A stretch of DNA of 64,000 nucleotides, taken from positions 4,668,501-4,732,500 of the forward strand of contig NZ_LT629771.1 in assembly GCF_900105175.1 (NCBI RefSeq), given 5' to 3'. Of this stretch, positions 36,298 through 44,431 are shown piece by piece (the first letter of the stretch is position 1; every line of letters begins with the position of its first letter). The notes under the pieces were generated by a model. That model had not been told where the DNA came from, did no database searches, and saw only the letters and a list, made by a program, of their open reading frames with translations. Source of the DNA: Jiangella sp. DSM 45060. Its GTDB lineage: Bacteria > Actinomycetota > Actinomycetes > Jiangellales > Jiangellaceae. Made by a program: the position numbers and the translations under genes.

Positions 36298-37230
36298 TCA
36301 TTCCGTGGAGTACACGACGGAATCGAGGAAGAGATTCACGCTGCGATTCGTGTCGGTCTCGACGAAGAAGATCGGGTTGATCAAGTTCGTGATGCTCTTG
36401 TAGGGCGTGACGAGCGTCGGCGTCAGACCGCGCAGGTCGAAGGTCCGGTCCATGCTCTGCAGCTCGACGTACTCGCGTCGCTGGAAGTCGATGAGCAGGC
36501 GGAAGTACAGCCAGTTGAGCTTGTCGGGGCTCTCGTTGTAGAGGAGGTCCTGGTCGCCATCGGGTACCCACTGGAAGGCGTCGGCCGAGCCGTCGGCACG
36601 GCGGCGGCCGTACCAGAGGTTGTCGACCCCGGGACGCTGCCAGCCGTCCTCGCGCCCGTAGCACCAGTCCTTCTTGGTCACTCCGTCGGCGACCTTCCAG
36701 TACTGCCACTTCTTGGTGAGCTCGCCGTTGACGGAGTTCACGTAGCGCACGCCGGGCATCCAGCGGTACTCGTGGTCCTGCAGGTCGAAGTAGAACCCGA
36801 ACGCCCGCAGGTCCTCCTCGCCGAACCCCAGCCGGTCCTGCTGCGGCGTGTAGGCGTAGAAGGCCTCGATCTGGATGTAGCGCATGTTCGGGTCGAAGTT
36901 CGAGAGCCGCTTGAGAGCGACGCCCATGCTCCCGTTCGCCGGCTGCTCCTCGTAGCGGTTCGCGACCGCCTTGGTGTTCAGCTTCAGCGAGTAGGTGCCC
37001 TCCATCGACCCGTGGGTGGCGGCGAAGCGCATAGGCGCCGCACTGATCATCGAGGGCGCCCAGCTGGCGAGGTCCACCTCGGACGGGTAGTGCCGGTAGT
37101 CGTCGTTGACGAAGTTCGGCGTCAGGTCGAGCCAGCCGTTGAAGCCACGATCGAAGTCGTCGTAGGTGACGATGTTGCGCAACGGCGTGAACTTCTCCAG
37201 GCCGCGCTCGTAGTGGATGACCTTCTGCAC
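36298..37230 (-). CDS. Uncharacterised 310-residue protein, operon A (possibly a glycan-binding or glycan-cleaving beta protein)
   Basis: A protein I do not recognise with confidence; it may belong to one of the DUF families annotated near glycoside hydrolases. The GTG start at 37230 has GGAGG five bases upstream. It has no signal peptide and is rich in aromatic and acidic residues (DDFDRGFNGWLDL, YWKVADGV, NLWYGRRRADG), and its repeated FYFDLQDHEYRWMPG-like strands look like a concanavalin-type beta-sandwich. It follows the sialidase-like gene by 35 bp and precedes the 108-residue gene by 39 bp, suggesting the three form one functional unit. Absent from operon B. Confidence 0.72.
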   Translation of the reverse strand: MQKVIHYERGLEKFTPLRNIVTYDDFDRGFNGWLDLTPNFVNDDYRHYPSEVDLASWAPSMISAAPMRFAATHGSMEGTYSLKLNTKAVANRYEEQPANGSMGVALKRLSNFDPNMRYIQIEAFYAYTPQQDRLGFGEEDLRAFGFYFDLQDHEYRWMPGVRYVNSVNGELTKKWQYWKVADGVTKKDWCYGREDGWQRPGVDNLWYGRRRADGSADAFQWVPDGDQDLLYNESPDKLNWLYFRLLIDFQRREYVELQSMDRTFDLRGLTPTLVTPYKSITNLINPIFFVETDTNRSVNLFLDSVVYSTE

Positions 37231-37265
37231 CGTGCCTCCGTGGCGATAGTGATGGGCGGGCTGTT

Positions 37266-38906
37266 CTAGGCGTCGGCCCGCGGGACGAGCGAGATCTCGT
37301 CGATCTGGAACGCGTGCGAGTCGCCGTCGGGACCCGGGCCGGCCGCGACGAATTCGACGCGGATCGGCCGGCCCGCGCGGACCGGGACGATCCCGAGGTC
37401 GACGTCGAGGAACGGGTCGGCGCCCGACGCGGCCACGACTCCCCCGCGCGGCCGTCCGTCGACCACGACCGCGACGTCGGCGCCGCCGGATGTCCCGTCC
37501 GGCGCGCGGAAGCGGCAGCGCAGGTGGTGCGGACGCGAGACGGCCGGGACGATCGTCACGGCATGGGCGTCGCCCGGGGCGCCGGCGGGCACTTGCGTCA
37601 CCGCCGAGCCCTCCGCGGCCGGATCGAGGGCCATCGGCGCTCGTGGAACCGTGGACTTCGCACGGAGACCTTCCACCTGATACGTATGAAGGAAGCCGAT
37701 GGGTCCCCGCTCCACGCCATCGCGATCTTGGGTGAGCCATGCGAGGTCGAACCGGGCCGCGACCACGTCGAGCGTCTCGACCCCGGAACCGCCGAGTCTG
37801 CTGTAGAGGACGAGGGGCGTGCCGTCGTCGAGCCAGACGACGTCGGAGTAGCCGGCCCGGGCGTTGTCGATCACGCGACCCCACGACCACGACTCGGCCC
37901 CGTCGTGGCTGAGCCGCGCGTACAACGTGTCCCTCCCGGTGCCCTTGACCGGGCTCGTGTACACGACCCGCTCGACGCCGTTCCGGTCCACCCGGGCAGC
38001 CAGGCCGGCGGCGATGCCCGCGTGCGGCGCGATGTTCGTCTCGACGACGGCATCGGTGAACGTGAGGCCGCCGTCGCGGCTCCGGGCGACGGCGCGGCTG
38101 GTGTTGCTGACACCACCCGCGAGCCTGGCGTTGACGATCACCTCGCCCGTGGCGAGCTGGGCGATGCGCGCCTCGTCCAGGCCGAGGCCCGCGGGGTCAG
38201 GGACGATTCCGCCCCAGGCCCACGTCCGGCCCCCGTCGTCGCTGTAGACGACACTCACGCTGTAGTCGCGGCCGGCGGCGGGCACGTCGATCGACCGTCG
38301 ATGCCAGACCTCGACCAGGAGGCGGCCGCCGGCGAGCTGGATGCCGCGGCCCGGGCCGGGCAGGTGGAACGTCCACCCGTGCTCGTTGCCCACGAACAGG
38401 TCCGTGACCTCGATCGGGTCGCCCCAGCTGACGCCGTCGTCGATCGAGGCGCGCTGGAACACCCTCGACGAGAGACCCGCCGCATTGAGCGCGTAGAAGA
38501 CGGTGATCCGGCCGGTACGCAGGTCGACCACGGGCGTGGGATTCGCCCACGCTCCCCCGTGGTGGTCCTCGATGAACGCCGTCGGCCCCCAGGTCCGGCC
38601 GCCGTCGGTGCTGCGCCGCAGGACCAGGTCCTTCGGACCGTCGTCCGCGCTCGTCGCGACCCGAGCCTCGCTGAAGGCAAGCACCGTGCCCGCGGACGTC
38701 ACGTCCACGGCGTGCACGCGGAAGTCGACCCAGCCGTTCTCACCGCGCGACCACAGCGTCGTCAGCTCGAGTCCGCCGCCGGTGCCGGCCGCACGGACCG
38801 GGCGGGCGGCGGCGAGCGGGGTCGCCGTCATCAGGGCGACGACCGTGCCGAACCCGGCGCCGATCGCGTGGCGCCTGGTGATCGGTGTGGCGGAGTGCCC
38901 GGTCAT
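37266..38906 (-). CDS. Tat-exported sialidase-like beta-propeller protein, operon A
   Basis: A 546-residue exported protein. Tat signal (ITRRHAIGAGF), then a six-bladed propeller with clear Asp boxes (STDGGRTWG, SDDGGRTWA, SRDGGLTF, SHDGAESWSW). The catalytic FRIP motif is replaced by FRVH (62-65), which keeps the arginine but not the proline. The C-terminal 140 residues form a further beta domain ending ISLVPRADA. Its ATG overlaps the LacI stop (ATGA), making it the first structural gene of operon A. An ATACGTAT box lies inside it at 37680-37687. It may cleave a nonulosonic acid or another acidic sugar. Confidence 0.87.
   Translation of the reverse strand: MTGHSATPITRRHAIGAGFGTVVALMTATPLAAARPVRAAGTGGGLELTTLWSRGENGWVDFRVHAVDVTSAGTVLAFSEARVATSADDGPKDLVLRRSTDGGRTWGPTAFIEDHHGGAWANPTPVVDLRTGRITVFYALNAAGLSSRVFQRASIDDGVSWGDPIEVTDLFVGNEHGWTFHLPGPGRGIQLAGGRLLVEVWHRRSIDVPAAGRDYSVSVVYSDDGGRTWAWGGIVPDPAGLGLDEARIAQLATGEVIVNARLAGGVSNTSRAVARSRDGGLTFTDAVVETNIAPHAGIAAGLAARVDRNGVERVVYTSPVKGTGRDTLYARLSHDGAESWSWGRVIDNARAGYSDVVWLDDGTPLVLYSRLGGSGVETLDVVAARFDLAWLTQDRDGVERGPIGFLHTYQVEGLRAKSTVPRAPMALDPAAEGSAVTQVPAGAPGDAHAVTIVPAVSRPHHLRCRFRAPDGTSGGADVAVVVDGRPRGGVVAASGADPFLDVDLGIVPVRAGRPIRVEFVAAGPGPDGDSHAFQIDEISLVPRADA
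37680..37687. promoter_or_regulatory. Intragenic ATACGTAT box (candidate LacI operator)
   Basis: The octamer ATACGTAT, identical to the core of both LacI-promoter palindromes (39998-40005 and 57339-57346), lies inside the sialidase-like coding region, about 2.3 kb downstream of the operon A promoter operator. In a GC-rich sequence this AT-rich octamer should be rare. It could act as an auxiliary operator. Confidence 0.45.
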
Positions 38907-39976
38907 GTCGCCCCTCCCGCGTCAGGGCGAGGCGCTGCCACCGAGTCGCCCGGGACCGGAATGCAGTCGAGGTACAGATGCCGCTTGGCGCCGTCCTCGT
39001 CGTCGAGCAGTTCCAGCAGCAGGCGGACGGCCTCCCGGCCCATCTGCTCGCGCGGGATGGTGAACCTCGTCCAGTCGCGCTCCGTGGCGTGAACCAAGGG
39101 CGGGTCCCCCAGCAACACCACCGAGAGATCTCCAGGGATCTCGATGCCCGCCTCCGTGGACGCGAGCTGCACGGCGGAGATCGCGCTGTCGTCCTGGCTG
39201 GGCTCCACCAGCACGGCGGTCACGCCCGCCGCCCGCCATCGCCGGAGCTCGGCTGCGGTCAGGGTGGTGTCCTCGCCCATCACGTGGAAGAGAACCTGCT
39301 CGTCCGGGATGCCGGCCTCGCCGAGGCCCCGCCGGAAGCCGGTCTCGCGGTCCTGGGTCCACTCCTTGTCGTCGGCCGCTTTCAGATAGGCGATCCAGCG
39401 GTGCCCGAGGGCCGCCAGCGACAGCACCACATCGCGGGTCGCGCCCACGTAATCGGCCGCGACGTAGGAGAACTCCTCGCCGGGCACATCACGTCGTCCG
39501 ATGAACACGAACGGGAAGTCCTCGCGGAGCAGCGCCGCCAGGTCGTCCTCGCGGAGATGACGTCCGAGAAGGACGCAGCCGTCGGCCAGCTTGAGCTGGT
39601 TGACGCCATCGGCGAAGACGCGACGCTCGGCGCCGGCCGTGACGGCACTGAACAGCAGCAGGTTGTAGCCGCGCTCAGCGGTCGACTCCTCGATGCCGAG
39701 AAGGAAGGGGAAGTAGAAGTCGCGCTGATTCACGGGGAAGACCGGCTCGAAGGTGAAGACGCCGAGCATCCGGTTGCGCCCGCCTTTGAGATTGCGCGCC
39801 GAGGCGTTCACCGAGTAGCCGAGCTCGGCAGCCGCCTCCAGCACCGCCCGGCGCTTCTCCTCGGCGACGTCAGCGATCGCCGGTGCGCCATTGATGACCA
39901 CCGACACCGTCGACTGCGAGACACCGGCCCGACGGGCGATGTCCATCTGGGTCGGTCGCCGCCGCTGCGCTGCCAT
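38903..39976 (-). CDS. LacI-family transcriptional regulator of operon A
   Basis: A 357-residue regulator: N-terminal helix-turn-helix (residues 9-30, MDIARRAGVSQSTVSVVING), hinge helix near 55-65, then a periplasmic-binding-protein-like effector domain. The ATG at 39976 with GGAGGG upstream is chosen because the paralogue at 57327 begins with the same MAAQRRRPTQ. It is the first gene of operon A, overlaps the sialidase-like gene by 4 nt, and has a GATACGTATC palindrome just downstream of its promoter, so it most likely represses its own operon until a sugar inducer binds. Confidence 0.94.
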   Translation of the reverse strand: MAAQRRRPTQMDIARRAGVSQSTVSVVINGAPAIADVAEEKRRAVLEAAAELGYSVNASARNLKGGRNRMLGVFTFEPVFPVNQRDFYFPFLLGIEESTAERGYNLLLFSAVTAGAERRVFADGVNQLKLADGCVLLGRHLREDDLAALLREDFPFVFIGRRDVPGEEFSYVAADYVGATRDVVLSLAALGHRWIAYLKAADDKEWTQDRETGFRRGLGEAGIPDEQVLFHVMGEDTTLTAAELRRWRAAGVTAVLVEPSQDDSAISAVQLASTEAGIEIPGDLSVVLLGDPPLVHATERDWTRFTIPREQMGREAVRLLLELLDDEDGAKRHLYLDCIPVPGDSVAAPRPDAGGAT

Positions 39977-39996
39977 GGCCCTCCATCGTCGACCCC

Positions 39997-40006
39997 GATA
40001 CGTATC
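39997..40006. promoter_or_regulatory. LacI operator at the operon A promoter
   Basis: GATACGTATC is a perfect 10-bp palindrome lying 20 bp upstream of the LacI start codon and 17 bp downstream of the -10 box. Operon B has AATACGTATT at the same place. The site is also about 245 bp upstream of the divergent GH31 gene and may control it. Confidence 0.7.
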
Positions 40007-40023
40007 TACCAGGTTAGACGAGG

Positions 40024-40053
40024 ATGTTACGCACACGTGTCTCAGCTCGTCAA
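40024..40053 (-). promoter_or_regulatory. Promoter of operon A
   Basis: On the minus strand TTGACG (plus 40048-40053) and TAACAT (plus 40024-40029) are separated by 18 bp. The spacer contains ACACGTGT, a perfect 8-bp palindrome (40033-40040). Operon B has an almost identical pair with the same spacing, which strongly supports both. Confidence 0.7.
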
Positions 40054-40143
40054 GAGCTCCCTGGCAGCACTCGGCACGCTCGGGACGCGGGACCTGCGGC
40101 GCTCGATACACCAGACGTCGAATCACCTGTCACCGTGATGAGC

Positions 40144-40180
40144 CTCTAATATTGACTAATACATCTGATACCTAGATGAA
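40144..40180 (+). promoter_or_regulatory. AT-rich promoter-like segment before the GH31 gene
   Basis: In an otherwise GC-rich intergenic region this stretch holds TAATAT (40147-40152), TTGACT (40152-40157) and TAATAC (40157-40162). Any of these could serve as a -10 or -35 box for the GH31 gene at 40252, but no pair has good spacing, so the exact promoter is not fixed. Confidence 0.35.
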
Positions 40181-40251
40181 CCTTGCGTACAGCAGATCTG
40201 CTGTGCAAATCTCGCCGTGTTCGGTCAATCATTCGAGGCGAGGGAGTCGTC

Positions 40252-43200
40252 GTGGACCGAGGGATCGTCAAACGGTCGACCGCCGGAATTCTGGCCCTTC
40301 CGCTGGCAGTCGCCGCACTGGTCGCACCGGCCGCCGCCGAACCCGAGGCCGTCGCGCCGGCCGCGGTCGTCGACTCCGAGGACGCCATCGTCGTGCGCGG
40401 CCAGACCTACGAGCTGCGCATTCTCAAGGACGGCTTCCGGTACTCGTTCACCGACGCCACGGACACCCAGATCGTTCCGCCCCATGCCGAGTCGGGAGTA
40501 CGGCTGCGCCCTGAGGGCGAGACGGAGTTCGCCGACGCGGTCGAGGCCGATCTGATCTCTCGCCCGAACGCCCGCACCGCGATCGTCGCGGTGACACTCG
40601 AGGACGGGTCGCGGCTGACGGTGAACCTGCGTCCCTTCGACAGCTATGTGCGCATCTCGGTGGGCAATCTGCCCGGCGACGGCGGCACCGTCGACTTCCG
40701 CACCGGCTCGGTCGCGCCCGCCTACGGACTCGGCGACCAAGGCTCGTGGGCCGACGGCTCGACCGAGCAGGGCGAGTCGTGCAACAGCCGGGTCCGCGCA
40801 CGGCCCACCACCGAGTTGACCGGGCTGGAACTGGACGATGTCACCAACGGCGGCAGCTGCCAGCGCTTCATCAGCAACTTCACCGTCTTCCCGAAGCAGC
40901 GATTCGCGCAGGTGTGGTTCGAGGACGGCCAGAAGCGGGTCGCCCTCACACAGTCGGAGAACCGTCTCGGCGCCCAGGGCGTCGACCGGGTCGACGCGCT
41001 CTACTACTTCGCCGGCCGCGACCTCGAGCAGGTCTACGCCGACTATCGGCACGTTCGCGAAGAGCACGGCTACTACGACGGCCGTCCCAACCCGGAGTTC
41101 TTCGGGCTGGGCTGGGAGGCGTTCGGCGCCCTGCGCTGGGACACCTACCAGACCTCGGTGACCGAGACGGTGCAGAGGTTCCTCGACGAGGGCTACCCGC
41201 TGTCCTGGGGCGTCGTCGGATCCGGCTTCTGGCCGGGCGCTCGGAGCACGCCGGAGGAGGGCACGACGAACAGCTTCGGCATGTGGGACGACACCGCCGA
41301 ACCGGGGCGCGACGACGGCCTGCCCAACCCGCGCTACCCCGATCCCGACGCGCTCAAGCGGTTCTTCGCGGACAACGACGTGAAACTGCTGCTCGGCGCC
41401 CGCAACAACTTCAAGGCGCTGCCGGAGGACGGCGGCAACCTCGTCGAGGCGTACGACGGCCCGTTCGTCCACGAGGCGATCGACCGCGGCTTTCTGGTCA
41501 GCAACCCCGACGGCACACCCACGGTCATCACCGGCGCGGTGTTCCCCGACGGCCACAGTTATGTGCTCGACGGCTCGAACGACGACGCGGTGGACTGGTT
41601 CGTCGAGCGGCTGCGGGCGTGGGGCGTGGACGGGTGGAAGGAGGACGCCATGCTCTACACGCCCCGACTGCACCGCGACGCGAACTGGAATCCGGTCCTG
41701 CAGGCCTTGCACGAGTCCGGCGATCTGGTGATGGCGAGGAATGCCGCGTACTCACTGCCCGGAGACATTCTCCGGATCAACGACACGATCTACGGGACCG
41801 GCGAGAATTACCACACCGACCCGGACCGCATGCCGGTCAATCTCCTGAACTTCGCCGCCAGCGGAGTCTCCAGTCTGTACGGCGACTACGTGGGCGGAAC
41901 ACCGGAAGTCCCCATGAGTGATCCGTCGTACCAGAAGTACTACGTCCGCAATGCTCAGTTCGACGCGCTACAACCGGTGCTGGCGTTCGGACGTGGCCCC
42001 TGGGAGATGGGACGCGACGATCTCGCCGCCGCGGTGAAGCACGTGGCGCTGTGGCACGAGTCGATGCGGCCGTACATCTACGACGCGGCCCTGGACGGGC
42101 ACGAGACAGGCTTCCCCTACGCCATGACGCCCCTGCCCATCGCCTATCCCGACGACGAGTCGACGTACGGGCTCGCCAATGACACGACCCGCCAGTACGA
42201 ATGGATGCTCGGCGAGTCCGTGCTCGCGACGCCGGTGTTCGGCGCCGACTTCGAGACGGCGCAGTCGCGTGACGTGTACCTCCCGGCCGGCAAATGGATC
42301 GACATCGCGACGGGCTCGGTCTTCCAGGGGCCGGTCACCCTCGACGACTACGCGATGGGCTACGACCGGGTGCCTGCGTTCGTCGGCGGCAAGGGCGTCA
42401 CCGTCACCGGCGCCGCCGACGACCTGCGCGCCCAGGTCTATCCGATCCGCACCGGCTCGACCTACGAGTTCAGCGACGGCGACGACACCTCCCGCATCCG
42501 CAACGACAACACGGGCTGGGATCCGGCGTCCCTCACGGTCACCGACACGTCCACGCGCACGGTGGTGGACTTCGACGTCGACCCGGTCACCGGAGCCCTG
42601 TCCTTCCCCCTCACGCCCGGCCACGACTACCGGCTCACCGGCGGCGGCACGGCGGAGCACAGCGTGCCGGTCGACACCACGACGCCGGGGCAGGTCACCG
42701 GCCTGTCGCACACCGACACCGACGGCACGACGACGCTGCGGTGGGACGCGACGGCGGGTGCCCGTGGCTATGTGGTCTCGGTCAGTGGTCACGGCGCCTG
42801 TCCCACCGGCGACGAGGTCGTCTTCGGCGCCACGAGCGGCGCGGCCGAGCTCACGCTCGGCGCGGCCGAGACGGCCGGCGGGACCTACCGGGTGCAGGCC
42901 GTCAACAACATCGGTGCCGGACCGTTCTCCGAGGGCCACACCGTCGTTCCGCCCGCCGACGACGATCCCGGCCCCGTCATCGTGACCAACGAGGGCGAAC
43001 CGCCCACCTGTGACCCGGTGCGTCCCGCGTACGAGGAGACGGGGGTCTGGTCGCCCAGCGCCGTGAGCGGGTTCGACGAGTCCAGGACCCGGTTCAGCCG
43101 TGAGATCGGCGCGACGGCGACCTGGCGGACGTCGCTGCCAGCCGGCGCCTACGACGTCGCCGTCTGGTTTCCGGCCAACAGCATCTGCAGCTCGGACACG

Positions 43201-43380
43201 ACCTACGCCGTCCACCACGCCGGCGGGTCGGCGGACGTCGCGGTGGACCAGTGCACGACCGGAGGCCAGTGGCACTCACTCGGCAGCTACGAGTTCGCCG
43301 ACGGGTTCGCAGCGGTCACCCTCACCGTGGGCGGCGGGACCGTGCGAGCCGATGCCGTGCGCTTCAGTCCCAGCCCATGA
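40252..43380 (+). CDS. Secreted GH31-type glycosidase with FnIII and golvesin-type C-terminal domains
   Basis: A 1042-residue secreted enzyme, started at the GTG at 40252 (GGGAG five bases upstream), which opens directly into a signal peptide (ILALPLAVAALVAPAAAE). The N-terminal beta-sandwich (40-240) leads into the GH31 barrel (about 250-600) with the nucleophile motif DGWKED (Asp465) and RNAAYS/NLLNF elements. After a GH31 beta domain comes a fibronectin type III domain (about 807-900) and a golvesin/Xly-type domain (about 920-1042; WFPANSICSSDTTYAVHHAG). GH31 includes alpha-glucosidases, alpha-xylosidases and sulfoquinovosidases. It is divergent from the operon A regulator and probably acts outside the cell on the same polymer. 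Confidence 0.88.
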   Translation: MDRGIVKRSTAGILALPLAVAALVAPAAAEPEAVAPAAVVDSEDAIVVRGQTYELRILKDGFRYSFTDATDTQIVPPHAESGVRLRPEGETEFADAVEADLISRPNARTAIVAVTLEDGSRLTVNLRPFDSYVRISVGNLPGDGGTVDFRTGSVAPAYGLGDQGSWADGSTEQGESCNSRVRARPTTELTGLELDDVTNGGSCQRFISNFTVFPKQRFAQVWFEDGQKRVALTQSENRLGAQGVDRVDALYYFAGRDLEQVYADYRHVREEHGYYDGRPNPEFFGLGWEAFGALRWDTYQTSVTETVQRFLDEGYPLSWGVVGSGFWPGARSTPEEGTTNSFGMWDDTAEPGRDDGLPNPRYPDPDALKRFFADNDVKLLLGARNNFKALPEDGGNLVEAYDGPFVHEAIDRGFLVSNPDGTPTVITGAVFPDGHSYVLDGSNDDAVDWFVERLRAWGVDGWKEDAMLYTPRLHRDANWNPVLQALHESGDLVMARNAAYSLPGDILRINDTIYGTGENYHTDPDRMPVNLLNFAASGVSSLYGDYVGGTPEVPMSDPSYQKYYVRNAQFDALQPVLAFGRGPWEMGRDDLAAAVKHVALWHESMRPYIYDAALDGHETGFPYAMTPLPIAYPDDESTYGLANDTTRQYEWMLGESVLATPVFGADFETAQSRDVYLPAGKWIDIATGSVFQGPVTLDDYAMGYDRVPAFVGGKGVTVTGAADDLRAQVYPIRTGSTYEFSDGDDTSRIRNDNTGWDPASLTVTDTSTRTVVDFDVDPVTGALSFPLTPGHDYRLTGGGTAEHSVPVDTTTPGQVTGLSHTDTDGTTTLRWDATAGARGYVVSVSGHGACPTGDEVVFGATSGAAELTLGAAETAGGTYRVQAVNNIGAGPFSEGHTVVPPADDDPGPVIVTNEGEPPTCDPVRPAYEETGVWSPSAVSGFDESRTRFSREIGATATWRTSLPAGAYDVAVWFPANSICSSDTTYAVHHAGGSADVAVDQCTTGGQWHSLGSYEFADGFAAVTLTVGGGTVRADAVRFSPSP

Positions 43381-43501
43381 CGAGGACGGCCCCTGAGGAA
43401 GATGTGACCATGAGCGGACTCGGGAAGTGGAGCCTCGGTATCGGTACGGGGCTCCTGGCGGTAGCCGTGCTGTTCCGGGCCATGGACATGATCTCTACTC
43501 T

Positions 43502-44278
43502 CTACTTCTCGAACAGCCGGGCGCCGAACCAGTCGCGACGCGGGCGCCAGCCGTTGTTCCGCAGGACCGTGAACACCGGCACCTTCGCGTCGGCCGGCTT
43601 GATCACGACGGCCCCCTCCCACGAGGTGCGGGGCCCGCCCGGACCGGTCACACTGACCTGGCCATCGGCGCCCTCGACGAACGTCGCCGACATGCCGCCG
43701 GCGGACCTGCCCTTCTTCCACGTCCAGGTGCCGTAGGCCACCGCGCCCGAAGGGCCGGCCGCGGCTCGGACCGCCGCCGTCCCGGAATGCTCGACGAACT
43801 CGTAGGTCGCCTTGGACGGGTCGAGATCGACCTCCATGCGCCACGCGTAGGCCTGCGACCCACGCACGAAGAGGGTCTGCCAGCGCATCTCCTCGTGCTT
43901 CCACTTCACCTCGACGCGCACGCCGTCGGCGCTCGGCGAGGCATCGATCGTGTAGGGCAGCTCGTCGCTGTTCATCCCCACCAGTGCGACGACCACGTCG
44001 TCCACCGGCGCCGGCGCGTCGGCACCGCGGACCGGTCCGTCGGGCACCTGGGCGCGATCGCGGCCGGCCGGCGCACGACGTCCGCGCCGCACCGTCCAGA
44101 GGCCACGCCCCAGCACGGCGAGTGCCGCCGCGACGACGAGTGCGACTCCGAGCAGCACCTGGTCGACGAGGATCGCGAAGACGCCGGCGAGGAACAGGAC
44201 GGATCCCACGACGAAGACGACGCGACGACTGACCACTGCGAACCGCTGGTCCCTCGAGGGGTCCGGCCCTCCGCTCAC
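43502..44278 (-). CDS. Uncharacterised membrane-anchored protein with two N-terminal helices
   Basis: A 258-residue protein starting at a GTG (44278) with GAGG upstream. Two adjacent hydrophobic helices (about 16-36 and 40-60; VVFVVGSVLFLAGVFAILV then LLGVALVVAAALAVLG) are followed by a basic stretch, a flexible linker and a soluble domain of about 170 residues rich in tryptophan and charged residues (VEVKWKHEEMRWQTLFVRG, GTWTWKKGRS). I do not recognise the family. It sits alone between operon B and the convergent GH31 gene, 153 bp after the last operon B gene. Confidence 0.75.
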   Translation of the reverse strand: MSGGPDPSRDQRFAVVSRRVVFVVGSVLFLAGVFAILVDQVLLGVALVVAAALAVLGRGLWTVRRGRRAPAGRDRAQVPDGPVRGADAPAPVDDVVVALVGMNSDELPYTIDASPSADGVRVEVKWKHEEMRWQTLFVRGSQAYAWRMEVDLDPSKATYEFVEHSGTAAVRAAAGPSGAVAYGTWTWKKGRSAGGMSATFVEGADGQVSVTGPGGPRTSWEGAVVIKPADAKVPVFTVLRNNGWRPRRDWFGARLFEK

Positions 44279-44431
44279 TGGCTCGCCACCTCGAGAGAGG
44301 TCGTGCGCGGGCAGCTGATGGTGTTCATGGTCAGATCCAGTCAGTCGTCGTCATCAGTCCGGTCGGCGGCGCCCATGTAAGGAGCTCTCCGGAGTCCTGT
44401 CCACACCGAAAACAGTATCCAGGACGTCGCC

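Noticed and set aside
43410-43501. Plus-strand start MSGLGKWSLGIGTGLLAVAVLF, looking like a short membrane helix after the GH31 gene
   Set aside because: There is a plausible ATG, but after about 30 codons the frame runs antisense through the 43502-44278 gene with no protein-like character. At most it is the remnant of a lost small membrane protein gene.
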